Origin: Planctomycetota bacterium
GTDB taxonomy: Bacteria; Planctomycetota; Phycisphaerae; Phycisphaerales; SM1A02
NCBI GenBank assembly: GCA_016872915.1
Contig: VGYQ01000009.1
Location: forward strand, 1-50,013
Direction of reading: 5' to 3'
DNA length: 50,013 nt
Made by a program: the position numbers and the translations under genes. Below are positions 41,858 through 50,006 of this stretch, piece after piece. Under the pieces are notes generated by a model. It was not told the origin of the DNA, ran no database searches, and was given only the letters and a program-made list of their open reading frames with translations. Numbering within the stretch: the stretch's first letter is position 1; each line of letters begins with the position of its first letter.

Positions 41858-43354
41858 TCACAGTGGAAGATCATCCTCAATGCCGCGTTCGGCGATCGTG
41901 CGCGGCTCGTACGCGCGGAACTCCACGCCATCGGGGGGAACGCGCGACGAGAAGGATCGGAAGCAAGTGGCACCCTGATCCCACACCAGTTTGACCACGC
42001 CTGTCGGTCCATTGCGCTGCTTCGCAAAGATCAGCTCCGCAACACCCACCTTGTCCAGATTCGACTCCGACCACTCTGGATCGCCTTGGTGGTAGTACTC
42101 CTCGCGGTGCAGCATCAGGATCACGTCCGCGTCTTGTTCGATCGACCCTGACTCGCGAAGGTCGCTCATGCGGGGACGATGCCCTTCGCGCTGCTCTGCC
42201 GCTCGGTTCAGCTGCGAGAGGCACACCACCGGCACATCAAGCTCGCGCGCCATCGCCTTGATGCCGCGACTGATCTCACTCACCTCCACCTGTCGACTCT
42301 CGCTTCGCGATCCGGAACTCATCAACTGCAGATAGTCAATGAACACACAGCCGATCTTGAACTTTTCCTTCAGGCGGCGCGCCTTCGATCGCAGTTGGAG
42401 CAGCGTCAGGCCCGGTGTGTCATCGATGAAAATCTTCGAGTCTTGCAGCGCATCACATGCACCGACCAAGCGCCGCATGTCATCGGAGACAAGGGTGCCC
42501 CGGCGCAGGCGCTGGCCATCCACACCCGCCTTGGCGCAGAGCAAACGTTGCACGAGTTGCTGCCTGCCCATTTCAAGGCTGAACATCACAGCTGGTGTGC
42601 CGCCAAGGGAGACGCCTTCCATCATGTTCAGTGCAAGGGCAGTCTTCCCCATCGACGGGCGCGCAGCCAGAATGACCATCTCGCCCCGCTGCAGACCGCT
42701 CGTCATTTCATCGACATCATCGAACCCGCAGCCCACGCCCGTCAGCCCAGTGCCCTCACGAGCCTCCAGACGTTGCATCGCCTCGCGCAGCAGATCAGGC
42801 AGGCTCGACACCGTGCTGCTCTCGCGGCGCTGCGCAATCGCGAAGATGCGCTGCTCCGCCTGCTCAAGGACCGCATCCGTGGGCTGATCACCCGCGAACG
42901 CCTCGTGGACGGTCACACTGGAAGCATCGATAAGTTGCCGCAAGGTCGCCTTGTCGCGAACGGTGCGCGCATACTCCATCACATACTGTGCGCTTGGCAT
43001 GCTCTCGGAGAGACGCACGAGATACTCAAAGCCACCGACCGCATCGAGCACCTTGCGATCGGTGAGTTGCTGCACAAGACGCACTACATCGACCGACGCG
43101 CTGCTGTCATACAAACTGACGATGTTGGCGTAGATGACCTTGTGACGATCCTGAAAAAAGTCCTCCGGGCTGCGGATCACGGAAACGACATCGCCGATTG
43201 CCGAGGGATCGACCAGCAAACAGCCAAGCAAGGCGGACTCCGCTTCCTGCGCGTTGGGCGGCATCGCCTTGAGCAAACGCACGGTGTCCTGCGGATCCAC
43301 CCGCACGGGCAAGCCGCCGCCGTCCCCCTCTCGGTTTCGCTCTCGGCGCGCCAT
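41858..43354 (-). CDS. dnaB: Replicative DNA helicase DnaB
   Basis: Hexameric 5'-3' helicase of the replication fork. 498 aa. N-terminal domain starts at PPNAQEAESALLGCLLVDPS. The RecA-like domain has GFDDVDEMTSGLQRGEMVIL, Walker A ARPSMGKTALALNM, FSLEMGRQQLVQRLL, Walker B VFIDYLQLM, and the block RMSDLRESGSIEQDADVILM. No intein is present. The ATG at 43354 shares one base with the HU stop (TGATG), so the helicase is translationally coupled to HU; a GTG one codon earlier is an alternative. Confidence 0.95.
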   Translation of the reverse strand: MARRERNREGDGGGLPVRVDPQDTVRLLKAMPPNAQEAESALLGCLLVDPSAIGDVVSVIRSPEDFFQDRHKVIYANIVSLYDSSASVDVVRLVQQLTDRKVLDAVGGFEYLVRLSESMPSAQYVMEYARTVRDKATLRQLIDASSVTVHEAFAGDQPTDAVLEQAEQRIFAIAQRRESSTVSSLPDLLREAMQRLEAREGTGLTGVGCGFDDVDEMTSGLQRGEMVILAARPSMGKTALALNMMEGVSLGGTPAVMFSLEMGRQQLVQRLLCAKAGVDGQRLRRGTLVSDDMRRLVGACDALQDSKIFIDDTPGLTLLQLRSKARRLKEKFKIGCVFIDYLQLMSSGSRSESRQVEVSEISRGIKAMARELDVPVVCLSQLNRAAEQREGHRPRMSDLRESGSIEQDADVILMLHREEYYHQGDPEWSESNLDKVGVAELIFAKQRNGPTGVVKLVWDQGATCFRSFSSRVPPDGVEFRAYEPRTIAERGIEDDLPL

Positions 43355-43677
43355 CACCCTGCCGCGACGGGCTGTCGATTGACTTCGCTGACCTCTCCAA
43401 CGACTCGGTCGCGCATCAGACGACCGACCTTGAACCGCACGGACTTGCGGGCGGGCACCGTCACGCGCTCAAGTGTCTTGGGATTCTGTGCTGTCCGCGG
43501 GGCACGCGTCTTCACTTCAAACACTCCGAAGTCGCGAAACTCAAGGCGGTTGCCAGATGCGAGTTCACCAATCATCTCGTCCAGAAACATCTGCAGCGCC
43601 TCCTTCACTTCGGTGCGGCTCTGTCCGGTGCGCTCGGCGATGCGGTCCACAAGATCTTTCTTGGTGATTGTTGCCAT
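43354..43677 (-). CDS. HU/IHF-family DNA-binding protein
   Basis: A 107-aa nucleoid protein. Family start MATITKKDLVDRIAERTGQS, the dimer helices (EVKEALQMFLDEMIGELASG), RLEFRDFGVFEVKTRAPRTA, the DNA-arm region (NPKTLERVTVPARKSVRFKV) and the RNPKT-like QNPKT with the intercalating proline. Slightly longer than HU (90 aa) because of a C-terminal tail. HU versus IHF cannot be separated here. It has its own promoter whose -35 contains the hldE stop codon, and it is coupled to dnaB. Confidence 0.92.
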   Translation of the reverse strand: MATITKKDLVDRIAERTGQSRTEVKEALQMFLDEMIGELASGNRLEFRDFGVFEVKTRAPRTAQNPKTLERVTVPARKSVRFKVGRLMRDRVVGEVSEVNRQPVAAG

Positions 43678-43735
43678 GTCTCTTTCAACCCCACTTTGTT
43701 TGATGTGCGTGTCACTTCAACGACCGACCCTGTCC

Positions 43736-43764
43736 AGTATTGACGCTTCGCACTGTCCAGTCAA
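43736..43764 (-). promoter_or_regulatory. Sigma-70-type promoter of HU-dnaB
   Basis: On the minus strand TTGACT (43764-43759), a 17-nt spacer, and AATACT (43741-43736). Start of transcription about 43729, leader about 52 nt. The TGA inside TTGACT is the stop codon of hldE. Confidence 0.7.
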
Positions 43765-45305
43765 GAGGCGCGACCCGCTGCGGCAACATTTCCACCACTT
43801 GTCAACTCGCTCCGCACACGATCCACCACCGAAGTGGTTGAAAGCCCGGGCCGATGTGCCAATATGCACAATTTTATGCCAAGTTCCTTGACAACTGCAG
43901 ATTCGTTGATTGCCTTCCCGTCGTAGTCCCCCCCCTTGACATACACGTCCGGAACGGTAGCGCGGAGCAGCGCTTCCGCAGTCGGCTCCTCGAAGATGGT
44001 GACGTAGTCGACCGATGCAAGTTCGCCGATGAGTTCCGCGCGGTCGCTCTCGCAGTAGATCGGACGCGTGGCGCCCTTGAGTGCGCGCACTTGCGCATCG
44101 CAGTTGAGTCCAACGACCAGAATGTTCCCGTGCGACTTCGCCTCCCGCAGGTAGGCGACATGGCCCGCGTGAAGCACATCGAAACATCCATTGGTCAGCA
44201 CGATCGTGCGGCCTGCTGCGCGGTGCGCCGCGATCTCCACCAGCAGGTCGGCGCGCGTTCGGAGTTTTCCTCGGACGGACTGGCTGAGTCGGATCACCTG
44301 GGCCTGCACTTCCGGCAGGGTGAACGCCCGCACGCCAAAGATCTCCACCTCCATGCCAGCCGCCACATTGGCAAGCGCGACGGCCTCTGGCCACGGCACA
44401 CGGTTTGCCGAAGCGCCAGCGAGCACGGCAAGCACCATGTCTCCGGCACCTGCCACGTCATAAACGGGGCGCGCCACCGTGGGCAGATGCTGTGCTTCAC
44501 CCGTTCGCTCCTGCAAAACGGCGCCAAAGCGATCCAGTGTGACAATCGCCGCGTCCAGATCGAGGGCGGTTCGCAGTTGTGCCGCGAGCACCTTTGATCC
44601 GGCGACCACATCGGTCGGATCGATCAGGCGGCCGACAGCCTTCTCCGCCTCGGAACGATTCGGCGTGATCGCCGTTGCACCTCGATAGCGACCATAATCA
44701 CTGATTGCAGCTGGATCGATCAGGACGGGAATCTTCCGCTGCCGACACCGCGCGATCACCTTCGCACAGAGTTCAGCGGAGCAGACTCCTTTGTTGTAAT
44801 CCTCGATGCACACCACATCACACCGTTCGATCTCTTGATCGATCACGCGCGAGATTTCAGCACGCACCGCTTCACTGATTGGTGCACGCGACTCAATATC
44901 GATTCGGAACATCTTCTGTGGATGGCGGTGCTGCGCACGCCCGATCAGCGATCGCTTCACCGTCGTGGGACGCGAGGGATCCGCGATCAGCCCATGTGTC
45001 GCGCAGCCGCCCTGTTCGAGGCATCGCCGAAGGACACTCCCCTCCTCATCACAACCGATCAAACCGACGCACGCCACTGTTCCACCGAGCGCCGCGGCAA
45101 AAACGGACACATTCCCCGCACCACCTGGCGTGTCGATCGTCGCTTTCGGCTCTCGCACGGCGAGCACGGGAACAGGGGCATCCGGGCTCAGTCGTTCCGC
45201 ATCCCCTTCGAGGGCTTGATCGAGCATGAAGTCCCCGATCACGAGCAGGCGGAACGCCTTCCAATTGCGAAGCGAGGCCAGCATGCGATCCTCAGTCGTC
45301 TGCAT
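43761..45305 (-). CDS. hldE: Bifunctional heptose-7-P kinase / heptose-1-P adenylyltransferase
   Basis: Makes ADP-heptose precursors for the LPS core. The N-terminal ribokinase-type domain (1-320) has VIGDFMLDQALEGDAERLSP, GGAGNVSVFAAALGG, SLIGRAQHRHPQKMFRIDIE-like wording and the catalytic GAGD (YDVAGAGDMVLAVLAG). The C-terminal nucleotidyltransferase domain has TNGCFDVLHAGHVAYLREAK (HxGH) and VKGGDYDGKAINESAVV. 514 aa, longer than the usual 475 by a tail and linker. The ATG at 45305 lies 12 nt from lpxK and behind its own -10-like element. Confidence 0.93.
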   Translation of the reverse strand: MQTTEDRMLASLRNWKAFRLLVIGDFMLDQALEGDAERLSPDAPVPVLAVREPKATIDTPGGAGNVSVFAAALGGTVACVGLIGCDEEGSVLRRCLEQGGCATHGLIADPSRPTTVKRSLIGRAQHRHPQKMFRIDIESRAPISEAVRAEISRVIDQEIERCDVVCIEDYNKGVCSAELCAKVIARCRQRKIPVLIDPAAISDYGRYRGATAITPNRSEAEKAVGRLIDPTDVVAGSKVLAAQLRTALDLDAAIVTLDRFGAVLQERTGEAQHLPTVARPVYDVAGAGDMVLAVLAGASANRVPWPEAVALANVAAGMEVEIFGVRAFTLPEVQAQVIRLSQSVRGKLRTRADLLVEIAAHRAAGRTIVLTNGCFDVLHAGHVAYLREAKSHGNILVVGLNCDAQVRALKGATRPIYCESDRAELIGELASVDYVTIFEEPTAEALLRATVPDVYVKGGDYDGKAINESAVVKELGIKLCILAHRPGLSTTSVVDRVRSELTSGGNVAAAGRAS

Positions 45306-45313
45306 GGGGGAAC

Positions 45314-45319
45314 AGGCTA
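45314..45319 (-). promoter_or_regulatory. -10-like element for hldE, overlapping the lpxK stop
   Basis: TAGCCT on the minus strand, 8 nt before the hldE ATG. Its TAG is the lpxK stop codon. The gap GTTCCCCC has no ribosome site. Confidence 0.4.
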
Positions 45320-46375
45320 CCTGCGCAGAGGGGCTGCACCCAAGGTGCCGCCAAAGAGCATGTCGAGCAGATCCCCCAGTTCCGCCTCACCGTCTATGAA
45401 TCGGATCTCGAGTCGTGGCACGATCACCGGCAGTCCGATCACCGACTGATCGGGTGCAACCTTGACCCAATCCTTGAGTGTCATGATGATCGCCTCCGCG
45501 CGCTCGGCACGCGCAGCCACCGTCAGCTGGGCGACCTGCCTTCGACCATACCGCGCATGGTCCCGAAGACTCGCCACATGGACGACCTCCGCGCCGTGCG
45601 CGCGCGACTGTTCGGCAAAGTCCGCAGGGCGACCGACACCCGCCCACACGGAGACGCGCCTTCCACGCAACCAATCGACCGATTGCGACTCGCTCGTGCG
45701 CTGTCCGCACGGCTCAAGCGCGTGAACGGATAGCGTGGACCAGGCGTGCTCACACCACGCGAGCGGCGGTCGCCCATGCATCGACGCGATGAGTGCGCTG
45801 ACTGGCGCATCGACCGCGGATGCGCGCGTGACGATGACAGCGCTCGCACGAGCCATATTTTGCCCAGACTCACGAAGGCGGCCAAGCGGCAGAAGACCGC
45901 CGCGCAACCCGCGTGCACGCGCATCCACGAGCACAAGATCAAGGTCGCGCGCAATGCGACGGTGCTGAAATCCATCATCCAAAATGACGCACCCCACGCT
46001 CGGATCACCCGACATGACCTGTCGGATCTCATCGAGCCGCCGCGCACCCACGGCCAGCCGCGCAGCAGGCAGGAGCATCTGGTGCTCCAAGGCCTCATCC
46101 GAAAGTCCGTGGTGGCTTCGGTATCCACGAAGCGCGATCAGTGGAACGCGCCCGCGCGCGAGTGCACGCGCCGCAATCCAACGCACCACGGGACTCTTCC
46201 CCGTACCGCCCACTTCGATGTTTCCAACCGACACCACGGGAACACCCAGGGTGTGAACGCCGACACCACGGTCAAAGCGTGCATTGCGAGCACGAACGAC
46301 AGCTCCATAGGCGGCGGCCGCGATCCGCGCGGCTGGATCGCACCAGGTCGGCAGCAGGCGTTCATCGGCGTTCAT
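45317..46375 (-). CDS. lpxK: Tetraacyldisaccharide 4'-kinase LpxK
   Basis: Phosphorylates the lipid A precursor at the 4' position, at the inner membrane. 352 aa. The P-loop block VSVGNIEVGGTGKSPVVRWI is at about 50-70, followed by LRGYRSHHGLSDEA (in place of SRGYxxxx), the DDGFQHRRIARDLDLVLVDA block with the catalytic DDGFQH, and GLLPLGRLRE. The N-terminal membrane-association helix is short. The ATG at 46375 overlaps the maf stop (ATGA). With hldE and the heptosyltransferase it shows that this organism makes lipid A with a heptose-bearing core. Confidence 0.92.
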   Translation of the reverse strand: MNADERLLPTWCDPAARIAAAAYGAVVRARNARFDRGVGVHTLGVPVVSVGNIEVGGTGKSPVVRWIAARALARGRVPLIALRGYRSHHGLSDEALEHQMLLPAARLAVGARRLDEIRQVMSGDPSVGCVILDDGFQHRRIARDLDLVLVDARARGLRGGLLPLGRLRESGQNMARASAVIVTRASAVDAPVSALIASMHGRPPLAWCEHAWSTLSVHALEPCGQRTSESQSVDWLRGRRVSVWAGVGRPADFAEQSRAHGAEVVHVASLRDHARYGRRQVAQLTVAARAERAEAIIMTLKDWVKVAPDQSVIGLPVIVPRLEIRFIDGEAELGDLLDMLFGGTLGAAPLRR

Positions 46376-46995
46376 GTCTGCAGCGTGCCGCTCGCGCCAA
46401 GAAGCCTTCGCAAGATCGGCAAAACCATACGCAGCGGCAACCCCGCGATGGTCGACGGATCGCCTTCGCACTCGACGGGCCATCCTGCAAGCAGGATCTC
46501 ATCGATGTGGTAGCCGCCTGCGCGCCCCTGCCATCCACCCGCAGTTATGTGTGCCTCCAGGAGATCCGTCGAAACTGCCCCGAAACGCACGCGCGCCACA
46601 TCACTCGACAGAAAGCGCCGACCCGACGTCACGCAGTGAATCGCGACACCCGTCACCACGCGCTGCGTCCGCCCAAAGGCCCCCTCGAGCATCTGTCGAG
46701 CAGCGGCTGCATCCGAGGGCTTTCCAAGGACTTGGTCATCCACGACGCACACCGTATCTGCGGCAAGAATGATGCGCGCATTCGGCGCTTCGTGCGTCAA
46801 GCGCGCGCGCTGCTGCAAGAGCTGTGCAACCTTGAACCACGCAAGCGCGCAGCAATCCTCACCAACATGGTCCGCCCGAACACGAAGCCGACCATCATCG
46901 ATGTGCGGCACGAGTACCGTGGCTGGAAAGCCAGCGGCTTCGAGCAGCTCTCTGCGCCGCACGCTTGCGCTTGCCAGCACCAGCGGCGACGTCAC
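46372..46995 (-). CDS. Maf-family nucleotide pyrophosphatase
   Basis: A 207-aa Maf/YhdE-type enzyme that hydrolyses non-canonical or specific NTPs. Family markers are the start PLVLASASVRRRELLEAAGF, IILAADTVCVVDDQVLGKPS, DAAAARQMLEGAFGRTQRVV, TGVAIHC and the C-terminal IDGDPSTIAGLPL-like block (EGDPSTIAGLPLRMV). The GTG at 46995 is chosen because it overlaps the stop of the heptosyltransferase (GTGA) and directly precedes the first strand. Whether it acts on dTTP/UTP or m7GTP is not clear. Confidence 0.9.
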   Translation of the reverse strand: MTSPLVLASASVRRRELLEAAGFPATVLVPHIDDGRLRVRADHVGEDCCALAWFKVAQLLQQRARLTHEAPNARIILAADTVCVVDDQVLGKPSDAAAARQMLEGAFGRTQRVVTGVAIHCVTSGRRFLSSDVARVRFGAVSTDLLEAHITAGGWQGRAGGYHIDEILLAGWPVECEGDPSTIAGLPLRMVLPILRRLLGASGTLQT

Positions 46996-48071
46996 GCTGC
47001 CACCTCCGCTGATTGCAGTCGTCGACGCACAAGCGCAGCCACGGCTTCCACGCTGATGCGTTCCATCACGGAAGCACCGCGTCCAGCATCGCGGTGTGCA
47101 TGCAGATCGAGTTCCAATCCTTCCCCGCCGTGAACGCACCACTCCGCGCCTCCATACGGCCCGTCGATCAAGGGTCGCGTCGCGCCGTACAAACCGACGA
47201 AAGGAGTGCCAAGCCCCGCCGCCATGTGAATCGGCGCAGAGTCGAGCCCGATCAAGAGCGCGGCATCACGCACCGCAGCCACGGTTGCTGCGACCGACAA
47301 CCGCCCCGTCATGTCATGGATGCGAAGTCCCGAGATCTGCCGCAGCAACTCCGCGATGGGCGCGGTCTGCGGCTCTTCTCCGGGGGCACCTGTGAGAACA
47401 ACATCATGAACGCCACTCGCGAGAAGCTCGGCACGCGTTCCATGCAGCAGTGCACCCCAGCGCTCATCGATCCAACGCTTCCCCTCCCATCCATTTGTGG
47501 TGGCCAGAAGCAGCATCCGCGGGCGGATGGCTGCGCGCTCGCGCGCCGTTTGCCACTCCCGTTGCCCCGCCACTGAAACTTCGAGCCGCATATCGGCACG
47601 CGCGGGCGCACCAACTGCGGTCACCAATTCGAGCATCGCATCGACCACATGTGCATCCGGATGGCGCGGCACTCGCCGATTCGCACCGAGCCACGCGAAC
47701 TCACGGCTCCCTTGGTGCCCCACCCTCGTCGAGGCGCCCGTCGCGAGGGCCATCAGCCCACTTCGTGCGAGTCCCTGCGCATCAATCACCAAGTCGTACC
47801 TGCCTCGCCGCAACTTCGTGAACCATTGAAGCGCTCGCACGGCCACTGGCAGGCTGCGCCACCAACGACGGAACTCGCGCTTCGGGAACTCGATGATGCG
47901 GTCCACGGCGGGGTGACCCTGCACGGCGCCCATCCATCGATCTTCCACGACCCAGTCCACTGTTGCCTTCGGGAAAGCCTCCCGAAGCGACCACGCCAGT
48001 GGCACCGTACGGCACACATCCCCGAGCGCGCTCGGGCGCACAATGAGGATGCGCCGGGGTTTCGACCGCAT
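46992..48071 (-). CDS. Glycosyltransferase family 9 (LPS heptosyltransferase-like)
   Basis: 359 aa. The family start is RRILIVRPSALGDVCRTVPL, followed by TVDWVVEDRW and the long N-terminal Rossmann domain (LVIDAQGLARSGLMALATGA). The ADP-heptose-side block near the end has LLIGLDSAPIHMAAGLGTPF and VGLYGATRPLIDGPYG. These match WaaC/WaaF-type enzymes, which add heptose to the LPS core; WaaC is the nearer by wording (GNTKWEGKRW-like TNGWEGKRW), but I leave the symbol open. It is the first gene of the LPS block and has a TATACT 16 nt before the ATG. Confidence 0.88.
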   Translation of the reverse strand: MRSKPRRILIVRPSALGDVCRTVPLAWSLREAFPKATVDWVVEDRWMGAVQGHPAVDRIIEFPKREFRRWWRSLPVAVRALQWFTKLRRGRYDLVIDAQGLARSGLMALATGASTRVGHQGSREFAWLGANRRVPRHPDAHVVDAMLELVTAVGAPARADMRLEVSVAGQREWQTARERAAIRPRMLLLATTNGWEGKRWIDERWGALLHGTRAELLASGVHDVVLTGAPGEEPQTAPIAELLRQISGLRIHDMTGRLSVAATVAAVRDAALLIGLDSAPIHMAAGLGTPFVGLYGATRPLIDGPYGGAEWCVHGGEGLELDLHAHRDAGRGASVMERISVEAVAALVRRRLQSAEVAA

Positions 48072-48087
48072 GCGAAGAGTCTCTCCA

Positions 48088-48095
48088 AGTATAGT
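48088..48095. promoter_or_regulatory. Overlapping divergent -10 boxes
   Basis: AGTATAGT contains TATAGT (48090-48095) for the plus-strand kinase and, on the minus strand, TATACT (48093-48088) for the heptosyltransferase. The two -10 boxes share four base pairs, so polymerase should not be able to open both at once. The kinase leader would be about 22 nt. Confidence 0.5.
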
Positions 48096-48124
48096 GGTGG
48101 AAAGGGCGATTCCGAGCGGCATCT

Positions 48125-49477
48125 GTGAGCGATCCGAAAGAACATCCTCCGCGATCCGCGACTCCGCCCGCTGCGGCCACCTCGGCGAGCGCGCCCAAGT
48201 CGCAAAGTGCGCCGAGCACCCCTGCCCGCGATCCTGGCGAGTCTGGCAGCGGCGAGAGCGGAGGTTCTCGCAGCGGCAGTTCGAGCGACACCATGCTCGG
48301 CAAACTGATCGTGGACCGCGGGCTTGCAACACAAGCCGAGGTGGATGCCGTATTCGCCGCGATGCGAACACCAGCTGGCGCTGCGCGAGCGTTCACCGAC
48401 ATTCTGATCGAAGGACAGATCGTGACGCGGCGGCAACTTGCCCGACTTCGCAGCGAGGCAGAGAGCGATCGCTCTGTGCTCCGTATTCCGGGCTACCAGA
48501 TGGTGAGGAGACTTGGTGCGGGCGCGATGGCTGCCGTGTACTTGGCGCGTCAGACCAGTCTCGACCGACTGGTGGCCATCAAGATCCTGCCGCGTCGATA
48601 CTCGTCGGATCCGACATTCGTCGAGCGCTTCTATAAAGAAGGACGCGCCGCCGCCAAACTGTCCGATCCGAACATTGTGGGGGCGCTCGATGTCGGCAGC
48701 GTTGGCGAGCAGCATTACTTTGTGATGGAGTACGTGGATGGTGAGACCGTCCATGACCTCATCACCAAGTCAAAGCGCTTGTCCGAGCGGGACGCACTCA
48801 CCATCACACGGCAGATCGCCAGTGCACTGAAGCATGCGCATGCCAAAGGCTTCATTCACCGCGACATCAAGCCGAAGAACATCATCATGACGAAGTCGGG
48901 CAGCGCGAAGCTTGCCGATCTCGGCCTTGCGCGCGCCATCGACGACAAAAAGGCCGCCGAAGCAGAACGACACAAGGCTTTCGGCACGCCCTACTACATC
49001 AGTCCCGAACAGGTGCGTGGGGCCGTTGACCTCGGGCCACCGGCAGACATCTACGGGCTTGGCGCGACGCTTTACCACATGCTCACGGGGCGCGTTCCCT
49101 TCAAAGGGAACGGTCCGAGTGAGGTGATGCGTGCGCACCTTTCCGAGGAGCTCGTGCCGCCAGATCAACTGGTCGGCGGTCTCTCGCAGCACACGGCTGA
49201 GATCGTTGAACTCATGATGCGCAAGCGTCCCGCAGAGCGCTACCAGAGCGCGGTCGAACTGATGGAGGACCTCGATCTTGCACTCGCGGGTCAGCCGCTG
49301 CGCTATGCCACGCGTGCGGTCGACCTTGCCGACATTGCCAGCGATGTGGAGTCGCAGGCGCAGACCACCATACAGGCCGCAGCCACATCCGGCCGACTGC
49401 CGCAGTGGGCCGTGCTGCTGATCGTGGTGCTCTCGGTCGTGTGCCTCGCGCTCCTCGTCCTCATCATTCTCAAATGA
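48125..49477 (+). CDS. Membrane-anchored serine/threonine protein kinase
   Basis: 450 aa. A Ser/Pro/Ala-rich, disordered N-terminus (1-55) is followed by a helical region (LGKLIVDRGLATQAEVDAVF ... FTDILIEGQIVTRRQLARLR, about 58-110) that resembles the small helical domain at the N-terminus of GspE/MshE-type proteins. The kinase domain follows: glycine loop GAGAMAAVYLAR, VAIKIL lysine, HRDIKPKN catalytic loop, DLG in place of DFG, GTPYYISPEQVRG. One C-terminal membrane helix (WAVLLIVVLSVVCLALLVLI) leaves almost nothing outside, so there is no external sensor domain. GTG start. Target unknown. Confidence 0.88.
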   Translation: MSDPKEHPPRSATPPAAATSASAPKSQSAPSTPARDPGESGSGESGGSRSGSSSDTMLGKLIVDRGLATQAEVDAVFAAMRTPAGAARAFTDILIEGQIVTRRQLARLRSEAESDRSVLRIPGYQMVRRLGAGAMAAVYLARQTSLDRLVAIKILPRRYSSDPTFVERFYKEGRAAAKLSDPNIVGALDVGSVGEQHYFVMEYVDGETVHDLITKSKRLSERDALTITRQIASALKHAHAKGFIHRDIKPKNIIMTKSGSAKLADLGLARAIDDKKAAEAERHKAFGTPYYISPEQVRGAVDLGPPADIYGLGATLYHMLTGRVPFKGNGPSEVMRAHLSEELVPPDQLVGGLSQHTAEIVELMMRKRPAERYQSAVELMEDLDLALAGQPLRYATRAVDLADIASDVESQAQTTIQAAATSGRLPQWAVLLIVVLSVVCLALLVLIILK

Positions 49478-49493
49478 ACGCGCCCGACGCCGC

Positions 49494-50006
49494 CTACGGT
49501 GCGCCAACCCTGTCGCGCAATTCGACCATCATCTCGATCTCCACGCTTGCTCCGAGCGGCAGAGCATTGGTGCCAACTGCCGCTCGGGCATGGCGCCCAG
49601 ACTCACCAAAGATTTGCTGCAGCAGATCACTTGCCCCATTGGCCACTTTGGGCTGCTCAGTAAATCCATTGCAGCTCGCGACGAAGACGCCAAGCCGCAC
49701 GATGCGCGCGACGCAATCGAGCGAGCCGCCGCACTCGGCCGCTACCACGGCAAGCCCATTGAGAATGCACTGTCGCGCTGCCTCTTGGCCACGCTCGATC
49801 GTGACGGGGTCGGGAACCAACCCGGTTGCCAAGAGTTTGCCATCGCGGAAAGGCAGTTGACCACTGACTATCAAAAGGTTGCCCGTCCGAACGCACGGCA
49901 CATAGGAGGCGACCGGCTTCGGGGCAGAAGGGAGCACAAGCCCCAGATTTGCAAGTGCGGCAGTTGGCGAATGGGGTTGAGATTGCGGGGAGGTTGATTG
50001 GGGCAT
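49494..50006 (-). CDS. RidA/YjgF family protein
   Basis: A 170-aa member of the Rid family, which includes enamine/imine deaminases. The core reads VRTGNLLIVSGQLPFRDGK, QCILNGLAVVAAECGGSLDC, VARIVRLGVFVAS and ARAAVGTNALPLGASVEIEM. The arginine that is catalytic in RidA is at the usual place (HARAAVG), but the wording around it is that of the longer YjgF-like subgroup of less certain activity. An N-terminal Pro/Ser/Gln-rich stretch of about 20 residues precedes the core. Convergent with the kinase, 16 nt apart. Its upstream region is cut by the window end. Confidence 0.87.
   Translation of the reverse strand: MPQSTSPQSQPHSPTAALANLGLVLPSAPKPVASYVPCVRTGNLLIVSGQLPFRDGKLLATGLVPDPVTIERGQEAARQCILNGLAVVAAECGGSLDCVARIVRLGVFVASCNGFTEQPKVANGASDLLQQIFGESGRHARAAVGTNALPLGASVEIEMMVELRDRVGAP

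Noticed and set aside
42179-43891. Long plus-strand open frame opposite dnaB and HU
   Set aside because: Composition typical of antisense reading of GC-rich genes; both minus-strand genes are certain.
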